From a bacterium (lineage in GTDB: Bacteria > Patescibacteriota > Minisyncoccia > CAIUEV01 > JAHKAQ01), in the NCBI GenBank assembly GCA_018399475.1, contig JAGYOS010000119.1, positions 1 through 17,043 on the forward strand: DNA of 17,043 nt, given 5' to 3'. The translations under genes and the position numbers were made by a program. Of this stretch, positions 1 through 8,731 are shown in pieces (within the stretch, counting starts at the first letter, position 1; each line of letters starts with the position of its first letter). The notes under the pieces are model-generated. The model worked only from the letters and a program-made list of their open reading frames with translations, was not told the origin of the DNA and ran no database searches.

Positions 1-516
1 ATTAGCCGTTGGGTAAAACCTCGAGAAGCTTTAGAGCTAAATCTAAATGAATTTTCGGCAAAGGCAATCAAGAGTTATCTGGAACGTTTTCAGCAAAAAG
101 ATTATTTGGCCGGTTGGAAAAGATGTAAAGCCGATTTTGAGAATTATCAAAAAAAAGTAACGGTTCTTTTAAACGAAGCAAGAGAAAAGACAGCTGAAGA
201 TTTTGCTCTAGAAATAATCCCGGTTTTGAATAATTTTGATTTAGCTCTCAAACATGTTCCTCAATCAGCAGCCGAAGAAGCATGGGTAGAAGGAATTTTC
301 TATATCCAGAAACAGTTGGCGGAGATTCTTAGCAAAAAAGGAATTCACGAAATAAAAGCTTTAGGCGAAAAATTTGATCCGGCTTTTCATGAATGTCTGG
401 AGGAAATAAAAACAGAAGATAAGGCCAATACGGGGAAGGTAATTAAAGTTATGGAAAAAGGTTATTGTCAAGGAGACAAGGTTATCAAAGCAGCTAAAGT
501 TAAAATAGCCCGTTAA
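1..516 (+). CDS. grpE: GrpE nucleotide exchange factor (5' end outside window)
   Basis: GrpE is the cytoplasmic co-chaperone that makes DnaK release ADP. The frame is open from base 1 to the TAA at 514-516 and gives 171 residues, against a usual length of about 180-200. Recognisable parts in order are the long N-terminal helix ending in YLAGWKRCKADFENYQKK, the helix with PVLNNFDLALKHV, and the C-terminal beta domain with GEKFDPAFHE, GKVIKVMEKGY and the end segment VIKAAKVKIA. There is no in-frame ATG. The TTG at 106 falls inside the conserved YLAGWKR segment and cannot be the start, so the real start lies upstream of the window. It is followed after 81 AT-rich bases by dnaK, the usual partner. 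A heat-shock regulator such as HrcA, if present, would be upstream and is not visible. Confidence 0.93.
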   Translation: MSRWVKPREALELNLNEFSAKAIKSYLERFQQKDYLAGWKRCKADFENYQKKVTVLLNEAREKTAEDFALEIIPVLNNFDLALKHVPQSAAEEAWVEGIFYIQKQLAEILSKKGIHEIKALGEKFDPAFHECLEEIKTEDKANTGKVIKVMEKGYCQGDKVIKAAKVKIAR

Positions 517-2556
<2,040 letters not shown>

Positions 2557-2616
2557 TTTTTTTAATGATGCTTAAGCGAAATTTTAATGCTAGTTTAAGT
2601 TTGTTTAATTGTTTTT

Positions 2617-3705
2617 ATGCCTAAAGATTATTATGAAGTTTTAGGAGTTAGCCGTGAAGCAAGTGCTGAAGAGATTAAAAAAGCCTACCGGCAGCTAGCT
2701 CATAAATATCATCCCGATAAAAAGGGAGGAGATGCTGAAAAATTTAAAGAAATTAACGAAGCTTACCAAACTCTTGCCAATAAGGAAAAACGTAGCCGTT
2801 ATGACCAATTTGGAAGTGATTTCCCGGGTGGAGAAAACGGCGGCGGTTTTTCCGGTTTCCAGGGTTTTCAAGATTTTGGCAATAGTGGCGGTTTTGAATT
2901 CAATTTTGGTGAAGGCGGCTTGGGTGATTTGTTTGGCGATCTTTTTTCCGGGTTTAAAGGAAAAGGTTTTGGTGGCAGAAGAGGCAATGATATTGGAGTA
3001 GATATGGAAATTCTTTTCAAGGAAATGGCTGACGGTGCTGAAAAAGAAATTGAAATTTACAAAGGGGTTCTTTGTGATAAATGCCAAGGATCGGGAGCGG
3101 AGCCGGGAAGCGGTTTTAAAAAATGTGAAAAATGCGGAGGGACGGGTAAGATCCAAACCGAGAGAAGAACCATTTTGGGTTCTTTCGCCCAAACTTCTAT
3201 TTGTGATGAATGCGGAGGGAAAGGTGAAGTTCCTGAAAAAATATGTTCCAAATGTTCCGGAGAAGGAAAGATTAAAGAAAAAATTAAACTAAAAATAACT
3301 ATTCCCGCCGGAATAGAAGACGGTCAAACGATAAGCTTGGAAGGCCAAGGAGAACCTGGAGAAAAAGGAGGACCGGCTGGTGATTTATATATTACAATCC
3401 ATGTTAAACCCGATTCTCAATTTAGAAGAAAGGGAGATGATATTTGGTACAAAGCGGAAATTCCTTTTTCCATGGCGGTTTTGGGTGGAAGGATTGAAAT
3501 TATAACTCTTTCTGGTAAGGTTAAGATGAAGATACCTGCCGGAACTCAAAACGGTAAAATCTTCAAAATTAAAGGTGAAGGAATTAAAAAGATGCGTGGC
3601 TACGGCAGAGGAGATGAAATGGTTAAAATAGCGGTTAAAGTTCCCAAGAGACTGAACCGCCAACAAAAAAAAGCGGTAAAAGAGTTGGAAGAAAACGGCT
3701 TATAG
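2617..3705 (+). CDS. dnaJ: Chaperone DnaJ (type I Hsp40)
   Basis: DnaJ delivers unfolded clients to DnaK and triggers its ATPase. The 362-residue product is complete. The J domain covers about residues 1-70 with the catalytic HPD at 32-34. A Gly/Phe-rich linker covers about 70-118. The zinc domain follows with all four CxxCxGxG units: CDKCQGSG (C153), CEKCGGTG (C170), CDECGGKG (C196) and CSKCSGEG (C210). The C-terminal peptide-binding domains extend to the end. This is therefore a type I DnaJ and not a CbpA-like protein. The ATG at 2617 directly precedes the conserved PKDYYEVLGV; the upstream bases are T-rich with no Shine-Dalgarno sequence. The TAG at 3703-3705 is only 9 bases before the RNase P RNA helix P1, so rnpB may be read through from this gene. 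Confidence 0.98.
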   Translation: MPKDYYEVLGVSREASAEEIKKAYRQLAHKYHPDKKGGDAEKFKEINEAYQTLANKEKRSRYDQFGSDFPGGENGGGFSGFQGFQDFGNSGGFEFNFGEGGLGDLFGDLFSGFKGKGFGGRRGNDIGVDMEILFKEMADGAEKEIEIYKGVLCDKCQGSGAEPGSGFKKCEKCGGTGKIQTERRTILGSFAQTSICDECGGKGEVPEKICSKCSGEGKIKEKIKLKITIPAGIEDGQTISLEGQGEPGEKGGPAGDLYITIHVKPDSQFRRKGDDIWYKAEIPFSMAVLGGRIEIITLSGKVKMKIPAGTQNGKIFKIKGEGIKKMRGYGRGDEMVKIAVKVPKRLNRQQKKAVKELEENGL

Positions 3706-3714
3706 TTTTTTATA

Positions 3715-4105
3715 ATACCTTAAAAAAGAGCGGACGGTCGCTCCGTTTAGCAATAAACGGGGAGGAAAGTCCGGACATCTCCTTGCCTGTTTTTCAGGGA
3801 AGGAAAGGAATAGTGGGTAATACCCACCTTTTTAGAAGCGATTCTAAAAACGGGAAAGTGCCACAGAGACAATACTATCCGCCTTTGGCGGAAAAAGGTG
3901 AAAAGTAAATTGGTATCGGCTTTTAGCCGGTTACAATTTTCAGGCATTGGCGACAATGTTTTGCGGTAAACCCTATTTGATGCAAGGCTGTGCCCGTTTT
4001 TAACGGGAATGCCGCTTGAGTTTAATGGCAACATTAAATCCAGATAAATGGCCGCCTCCACTTTTAGTGGAACAGAATCCGGCTTATAGCTCCGGCTTAA
4101 GGTAT
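3715..4105 (+). ncRNA. rnpB: RNase P RNA, bacterial type A
   Basis: This is the catalytic RNA of RNase P, which cuts the 5' leader from tRNA precursors. Conserved blocks are in order: GAGGAAAGTCCGG (3762-3774), GAAAGTGCCACAGAGAC (3854-3870), GCGGTAAACCC (from 3964), GCAAGG (3982-3987), GCTTGAG (4014-4020), AGATAAATGG (4042-4051) and ACAGAATCCGGCTTAT (4072-4087). Helices I can fold by eye: P1 from ATACCTTAA (3715-3723) with TTAAGGTAT (4097-4105), plus GAGC/GCTC; P12 with CGGCT-TTT-AGCCG (3917-3929); a GCGA-capped CATTG/CAATG hairpin (3945-3958); P18 with a perfect TTTAATG-GCAA-CATTAAA (4021-4038); and CCACT-TTT-AGTGG (4058-4070). P18 with a GNRA loop marks type A. The P15-P17 arm is very short. 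The ends are set from P1 pairing and may be off by a few bases. A TATAAT at 3711-3716 may be a promoter -10 box or part of P1. Confidence 0.96.
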
Positions 4106-4134
4106 TGTATAAAATTTATCAAGCTAACTTTCTT

Positions 4135-5559
4135 ATGAAAAGATCTGAAATTTTTTTTAATGCTGTCTTGGTTCCCATAGATTATGTCTTAATTCTAAGT
4201 TCTGCTTTATTGGCTTACTATTTAAGATTCCATCCTTTGATTTCCGAAATAAGGCCTGTCCTTTTTAGTATAGACTTCACTTTATATTTTAAGGCGACTT
4301 TAATTATTGCTCCTTTTGTTGTCCTTATTTTTGCTTTGGAAGGGCTTTATTCAATGGAAACTACCCGTCCGAAATTGAAAGAAGCTTATAAAATTTTTAC
4401 GGCCAGCTCTACTGCTTTATTAATTCTTGTTATTATTTTCTTTTTAAACAGAGACTTTTTTTCTTCAAGGTTTATCATTATTTCAGCTTGGCTTTTTACA
4501 GTTATTTCTACCTCCTTCGCCAGAATTTTAATAAAACAAATTCAAGCTTTCTTAGCCGCTCGTTACGGATTGGGGATGCATCGGGTTTTGCTTGTTGGTA
4601 AAAATAAAATCAGTCAAGCCATTCTTAGCCGTTTTAGAGATAATCCGGGTTTGGGATATCGCGTTGTAAAAAATGTTGCAGATTTTACTTGGGAAAACTT
4701 ACAAAGTATCAAAGAGAGAAGAGGCATAGATGAAATTGTCCAATGCGACCCGGAACTTTTAAAGTCCAAAGTTAATATGTTGATTCGTTTTAGTGATATT
4801 TTTAAAATAGATTATAAATACATTCCCAATCTTTTTGAATCGCATGCCATTAATATCAATATTCGGCAAATTACAGGTTTCCCTTTAATTGAGCTTAAAA
4901 AAACTCCTTTAGACGGCTGGGGCAGGGTCATCAAAAAAGTTTTTGATATAATGTTTTCCTTAGCGTTTATTGCCATTTTTTCTCCGCTTTATTTGTTGAT
5001 TGCTTTTTTGATAAAGATTGATTCTCCCGGTCCGATAATTTATCGAGATTACCGTTGCGGCTACCGCAAGAAAAAATTTAAATTTTATAAATTTCGGTCG
5101 TTGGATTATCAGTTTTGCGACGGAGAATTGGGTACCGAAGAGGGGAATAAATTATTGAAAAAGCTGGAAAAAGACAAGCGAAACAATACTCGGAGAAACA
5201 CTCCTTTGCATAAAATTAAAAATGATCCTCGGGTTACAAGGGTTGGCAGATTTCTTAGAAAGTATTCTCTAGACGAGCTTCCTCAATTTTTCAATGTATT
5301 AAAAGGAGATATGAGTGTGGTGGGCTATCGTCCCCACATGTCGTACGAGGTGGATAAATTTAATTATGATCAAAAAAGAATGTTTTATATCCATCCCGGG
5401 ATAACCGGCTTGGCTCAAATCTCCGGGAGAAGCGACTTGAATTTTGAGGAGGAAGTGAGGCTTGATGTTTACTACATGGAAAATTGGTCGCTTTTTATGG
5501 ATATTGCCATTATTTTAAAAACTCCTTTTGTTTTATTTAAGAGAAGAAAGGTTAATTAA
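4135..5559 (+). CDS. Polyprenyl-phosphate sugar-1-phosphate transferase (initiating PGT)
   Basis: This is a membrane phosphoglycosyltransferase of the WbaP/EPS sugar transferase type. Such enzymes move a sugar-1-phosphate from a nucleotide sugar to undecaprenyl phosphate and so start a surface glycan. The protein has 474 residues if it starts at ATG 4135 (MKRSEIFF). A TTG at 4105 lies in the last base of the rnpB helix and is an unlikely start. The N-terminal half has four hydrophobic helices (about 10-30, 53-74, 90-108, 118-137), then a Rossmann-like region with HRVLLVGKN. The catalytic half begins near residue 268 with KKVFDIMFSLAF, followed by DSPGP (about 296), FKFYKFRS, DPRVTRVGRFLRK, SLDELPQFFNVLKGDMS (about 378), VGYRP and HPGITGLAQISGR (about 420). 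The actual sugar (glucose, galactose or another) cannot be read from sequence. It is the first gene of the glycan block. Confidence 0.92.
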   Translation: MKRSEIFFNAVLVPIDYVLILSSALLAYYLRFHPLISEIRPVLFSIDFTLYFKATLIIAPFVVLIFALEGLYSMETTRPKLKEAYKIFTASSTALLILVIIFFLNRDFFSSRFIIISAWLFTVISTSFARILIKQIQAFLAARYGLGMHRVLLVGKNKISQAILSRFRDNPGLGYRVVKNVADFTWENLQSIKERRGIDEIVQCDPELLKSKVNMLIRFSDIFKIDYKYIPNLFESHAININIRQITGFPLIELKKTPLDGWGRVIKKVFDIMFSLAFIAIFSPLYLLIAFLIKIDSPGPIIYRDYRCGYRKKKFKFYKFRSLDYQFCDGELGTEEGNKLLKKLEKDKRNNTRRNTPLHKIKNDPRVTRVGRFLRKYSLDELPQFFNVLKGDMSVVGYRPHMSYEVDKFNYDQKRMFYIHPGITGLAQISGRSDLNFEEEVRLDVYYMENWSLFMDIAIILKTPFVLFKRRKVN

Positions 5560-5560
5560 A

Positions 5561-5586
5561 GGCAAGCAATTGCCAAGTTTTATTTT
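5561..5586 (+). terminator. Possible weak terminator after the sugar transferase
   Basis: GGCAA-GCAA-TTGCC (5561-5574) makes a 5-bp stem with a GNRA-type loop just past the stop codon, followed by TTTTATTTT (5578-5586). The stem is short and the T run is interrupted, so it may only attenuate. The rest of the 86-base gap to the next gene holds nothing else I can support except the Shine-Dalgarno-like site. Confidence 0.25.
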
Positions 5587-5634
5587 CTACTCGTTTCTAC
5601 CGAATTAGCGGATTTTATTCTAAAGAATTTTTTT

Positions 5635-5640
5635 AGAGGA
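5635..5640 (+). promoter_or_regulatory. Ribosome binding site of the first GT4 gene
   Basis: AGAGGA lies 5 bases before the ATG at 5646. It is the clearest Shine-Dalgarno-like sequence in the window and confirms this start. Most other genes here have no such site. Confidence 0.6.
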
Positions 5641-5645
5641 TTGCT

Positions 5646-6758
5646 ATGAAAATTGCTCTGGTCCATGATTATCTTATCCAATATGGAGGTGCCGAGAGAG
5701 TTCTGGAAAGTTTCTGTGAGCTTTTTCCCAGAGCTCCGATTTATACTTTGGTCTATAATAAAAAAACTTTGGGAAAAGTTTTTAGAGATAAGGAAATCAG
5801 GACTTCCTTCCTTCAAAAAATTCCTTTTTCCAGAAGTGAACACCATTTATTTCCCATTTTAATGCCCATGGCGGTGGAACAGTTTGATTTGTCTTATTAT
5901 GATGTTATACTGTCAGACTCGGCTAGTTATGCCAAAGGTGTCATAACTAAACCGGACACCTTGCATATTTGTTATTGTCATACTCCCATGCGTTACGCTT
6001 GGGACGACTGCCATAAATATACCCAAGAATTTTATTATCCGTCTTTTATCAAGAAGGCGGTTCCTTGGGGCATGAATTATATTAGGATTTGGGATAAGCT
6101 GGCAGCTCAAAGAGTGGATTATTTTATTGCCAATTCAAATTTGGTAAAAAATAGAGTTAAAAAATATTACAAAGAGGACGCCAAAGTAATTTATCCGCCG
6201 TTATTCTCAAATAATTTTACAGCCGAAGGGAACCAAAAGCCGGGCGATTATTATTTGATGGTGGGCAGATTAGTTCCTTATAAAAAATTTGATTTAGGAA
6301 TAGAAGTTTTTAATAAGCTCGGTTTGCCTTTGAAAATTGTAGGAGACGGACCACAGTCCAGAAGTTTAAAAAAGATGGCTCATAAGAATATAGAGTTGCA
6401 GGGCGGTCTGGAAAGCTCCGGCAAAGAATTAGCGGAGGCCTACCGGAATTGTAAAGCTCTTATTTATCCTCAAGAAGAAGATTTTGGCCTGGTGCCTTTG
6501 GAAGCAATGGCTTCCGGCAAGCCTGTGATTGCTTACAGAAAAGGAGGAGCTTTAGAAACAATCAAAGAAGGAATTACCGGAATTTTCTTTGATAAGCAAG
6601 ATGGACCAAGTCTTGAAAAAGCAATCCACAGATTTGAAAAAATTGAATTTGATCCCCAAGTTATTAAAAAACATGCGGCAAGTTTTGGGAAAGAAAGATT
6701 TAAGAAAGAAATTAAAAATTTTATTTTGGATAAAATAGAAAAATTTAAGCAAAATTAA
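5646..6758 (+). CDS. Glycosyltransferase family 4 (first of three)
   Basis: This is a cytoplasmic GT-B fold, retaining glycosyltransferase that would add a sugar from a nucleotide donor to the lipid-linked glycan. The product has 370 residues. The N-terminal acceptor domain begins MKIALVHDYLIQYGGAERVL, a pattern common in mannosyl/rhamnosyl-type GT4 enzymes of surface polysaccharide clusters, with CYCHTPMRYAWD in the same half. The C-terminal donor domain has YYLMVGRLVPYKKFDLGIE and the GT4 E-x7-E motif EDFGLVPLE (E278 and E286), followed by AMASGKPVIA. The ATG at 5646 has a clear ribosome binding site. The Wzz-like gene follows after 9 bases. The sugar and linkage cannot be read from sequence. 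It is less like the two other GT4 proteins in the window than they are like each other. Confidence 0.92.
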   Translation: MKIALVHDYLIQYGGAERVLESFCELFPRAPIYTLVYNKKTLGKVFRDKEIRTSFLQKIPFSRSEHHLFPILMPMAVEQFDLSYYDVILSDSASYAKGVITKPDTLHICYCHTPMRYAWDDCHKYTQEFYYPSFIKKAVPWGMNYIRIWDKLAAQRVDYFIANSNLVKNRVKKYYKEDAKVIYPPLFSNNFTAEGNQKPGDYYLMVGRLVPYKKFDLGIEVFNKLGLPLKIVGDGPQSRSLKKMAHKNIELQGGLESSGKELAEAYRNCKALIYPQEEDFGLVPLEAMASGKPVIAYRKGGALETIKEGITGIFFDKQDGPSLEKAIHRFEKIEFDPQVIKKHAASFGKERFKKEIKNFILDKIEKFKQN

Positions 6759-6767
6759 AATAATTTA

Positions 6768-7379
6768 ATGGAACTGGTCAAATTTTTAAAAATTCTTAAA
6801 GAAAATTTAGCTCTTATAATAATTTTAGGAGTTATTTCTTGCGTAAGCGCTCTGGTTTTTTATAAAATTAAACCTGTTACTTATTCCGTTTTTTTTGATA
6901 TTAACATCAGTCAAAAAGGAGAGGACCAAACAGATGATTATCAATATGATAATTATTATTCCGGCCAGGCAATTGATATTTTTACCGATTCGTTGGAAAA
7001 GTGGTTTGGCAATCCTAGGATTATTACTGAATCTTATCAAAAAGCGGGAGTGGATCTTGATTCTTTCAGCATGAGGAAAAGAAGTAAACTTGTGAAAGCC
7101 AGAAAAACAGGTCCGCAATATTTGGAGGTAAATTTTAAAGCGGTTGACCGCAGTCAAGGAGAAAAAATTGTCAACGGATTGGTGGCGGTTTTGGAAAAGG
7201 AAATAGCCGCGCTTGGTGAGGAAAAACAAGTTTGGTTTAAGATTGATGCCGGCACTCCGCTAATAGTGGAAGAAAAATGGAGTATCCCATTATTGGCGAC
7301 AATTGCTTTTTTGACAGGAGGGATTGTTGGCATTTTTCTGTCTCTTTTTAAAAATTACCTGGCGTTTTTTCGGAATTAA
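6768..7379 (+). CDS. Short Wzz-like polysaccharide chain-length/co-polymerase protein
   Basis: This is probably an inner-membrane polysaccharide co-polymerase of the Wzz family, which sets glycan chain length together with a polymerase. The product has 203 residues, shorter than most Wzz proteins (about 300 or more). It has a short cytoplasmic N-terminus (MELVKFLKILKENL), a first membrane helix at about 15-35, a mostly polar outer segment of about 140 residues, and a second helix at about 174-195 with IPLLATIAFLTGGIVGIFLSL. The order helix, outer domain, helix and the TPLIVEEKWSIP segment just before the second helix fit the family, where a proline-containing segment precedes TM2. No kinase domain is attached. 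It lies between GT4 genes, which supports the role. The family call rests on topology and context more than on strong motifs. No ribosome binding site is visible. Confidence 0.68.
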   Translation: MELVKFLKILKENLALIIILGVISCVSALVFYKIKPVTYSVFFDINISQKGEDQTDDYQYDNYYSGQAIDIFTDSLEKWFGNPRIITESYQKAGVDLDSFSMRKRSKLVKARKTGPQYLEVNFKAVDRSQGEKIVNGLVAVLEKEIAALGEEKQVWFKIDAGTPLIVEEKWSIPLLATIAFLTGGIVGIFLSLFKNYLAFFRN

Positions 7380-7443
7380 GAGTTTGGTTAATGACCGAAT
7401 TTATTTTCCAGCCAGATGATAATAAACAACTAATTTTAAGATT

Positions 7444-7459
7444 TTTCTTTTTAAAGAAA
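7444..7459. repeat. AT-rich inverted repeat just before the second GT4 start
   Basis: TTTCTTT (7444-7450) and AAAGAAA (7453-7459) are perfect inverted arms separated by TT, ending 4 bases before the ATG at 7464. In RNA this could be a weak A-U hairpin beside the start codon; in DNA it could be a dyad. It may be chance in A/T-rich DNA. The 84-base gap holds nothing else I can support. Confidence 0.3.
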
Positions 7460-7463
7460 GTTT

Positions 7464-8621
7464 ATGAGAATTGGTATTGATGTAAGACCGGTAGCTGAAG
7501 AAAGGAGGTCCGGAGTTGAGGAATATATAAAAAATTTATTGGAAAATGTCTTTACTCTTGATCGGAAAAATATTTATATTCTTTTTTATAATTCTTATAA
7601 AAATCCTCTCCCGCAGTTATTGGCTGAATTTGAAAAATATCCCAATGTTTTTATTAGAAGATTTCACTACCCGAATAAATTTTTAAATTTTTTTCTTTGG
7701 TATTTTAAATTTCCTCATTTGGATAAATTATTGGGAGTTGATCTTTTCTATTCTCCCAATTTAATTTTTACTGCTCTTAGTTCCCGGTGCAAACATATAA
7801 TTACAATGCATGATCTTTCTTTTGAAAGGCATCCGGAATTTTTTAATTTTTATCGGCGTTTATGGCATTGGCTGGTTAATCCCAGAAAATTAGTTCAACA
7901 AGCCGACAAAATAATCAGTGTTTCCGAATCCAGCAAACAAGATATTATTAAACTTTACCATTGTCCCCCGGCAAAAGTTAAGCTTATTTATCCGGGTCTC
8001 TCCCGTCAAATTTTTGCTTGTAGCAGAAAAACAGAAAATTTTTTAAGACTGGCCAAAAAATATAAACTCCCGCCACAATACATTCTCTTTCTGGCCACTT
8101 TGGAACCCAGAAAAAATATGGGTTCCGTTATTGCCGCTTACGATTATTTAAAAGAAAAGGGAAAAATAAAGCATAAATTGGTTATTGCCGGCGGAGAAGG
8201 TTGGATGTTCAAAAAAACTCGCCGGTTAATTTTAGAATCAAAAAATAGACGGGATATAATTTTAATTGGAGAAATCAAAAGTGAAGAGAGAAAATATCTT
8301 TATTCCGGCGCCGATCTTTTTGTTTATCCTTCTTTTTATGAAGGATTTGGCTTCCCTCCTTTGGAAGCTTTAGCTTGCGGAACGACCGTAGTTTGCTCTC
8401 AAACCGCTTCTTTGCCGGAAGTGGTGGGAGGAGCAGCCTTGTTAGTTGATCCTTATAACTACGATGAGCTAGCTTTAGCCATTGAAAAAGGCCTAAAAGA
8501 AAAAAAACTAAGGGATATTTTGAAAAAAGCAGGCTTTAAACAAGCCCAAAAATTTTCTTGGAAAAAATGCGCTCAAGCTTTCATTAATTTATTGGAATCA
8601 ACCAACAAAAAGAAAATTTAA
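7464..8621 (+). CDS. Glycosyltransferase family 4 (second of three)
   Basis: This is a GT-B fold retaining glycosyltransferase expected to extend the same lipid-linked glycan in the cytoplasm. The 385-residue product begins MRIGIDVRPVAEERRSGVEEY, the usual GT4 opening with a glycine-rich acceptor loop. It continues with ITMHDLSFERHPEFF and IISVSESSKQDII, then the donor domain with ILFLATLEPRKNM, LVIAGGEGW, the E-x7-E motif EGFGFPPLE (E293 and E301), ALACGTTVVCS and SLPEVVGGAALLVDP. Length, opening and motif spacing match the next GT4 protein closely, so the two look like paralogues from an old duplication. The start is set by the family N-terminus. There is only a weak purine stretch (AAAGAAAG) upstream. 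Donor and linkage are unknown. Confidence 0.93.
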   Translation: MRIGIDVRPVAEERRSGVEEYIKNLLENVFTLDRKNIYILFYNSYKNPLPQLLAEFEKYPNVFIRRFHYPNKFLNFFLWYFKFPHLDKLLGVDLFYSPNLIFTALSSRCKHIITMHDLSFERHPEFFNFYRRLWHWLVNPRKLVQQADKIISVSESSKQDIIKLYHCPPAKVKLIYPGLSRQIFACSRKTENFLRLAKKYKLPPQYILFLATLEPRKNMGSVIAAYDYLKEKGKIKHKLVIAGGEGWMFKKTRRLILESKNRRDIILIGEIKSEERKYLYSGADLFVYPSFYEGFGFPPLEALACGTTVVCSQTASLPEVVGGAALLVDPYNYDELALAIEKGLKEKKLRDILKKAGFKQAQKFSWKKCAQAFINLLESTNKKKI

Positions 8622-8666
8622 GTTTTCCAATACTGTTTTCTAAATTTCATTCTCTTGCTTCTTGCT

Positions 8667-8694
8667 TTGAATTTTAATCCTGCAGTGTTAAAAT
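8667..8694 (+). promoter_or_regulatory. Possible sigma70-type promoter before the third GT4 gene
   Basis: TTGAAT (8667-8672) and TAAAAT (8689-8694) are 16 bases apart, matching the -35 and -10 consensus at 4/6 and 5/6. They lie in a 110-base gap that is among the longest in the glycan block, and would give a leader of about 30 bases before the ATG at 8732. In A/T-rich DNA such matches arise by chance, so this is only a candidate. Confidence 0.3.
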
Positions 8695-8731
8695 TTGCTT
8701 AAGCTATTTTTGGCAGCAATTAATTTCTATC

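Noticed and set aside
2695..3192. A 165-codon open frame on the minus strand opposite dnaJ
   Set aside because: It lies wholly inside a certain dnaJ gene and its product is Phe/Ser/Lys-rich with no recognisable motif, as expected for the reverse of Gly/Glu/Lys-rich coding DNA.
3747..4061. A 104-codon open frame on the minus strand across the RNase P RNA
   Set aside because: The region is explained by the conserved helices and blocks of rnpB; the frame is incidental.
4105..4134. TTG start for the sugar transferase at 4105
   Set aside because: It lies on the last base pair of rnpB P1, and an ATG ten codons later gives a normal N-terminus.
7391..7480. A 29-codon frame (MTEFIFQPDDNKQ...) in the gap before the second GT4, overlapping its start
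   Set aside because: It is very short, has no ribosome binding site and no similarity I recognise. A leader peptide is possible but unsupported.
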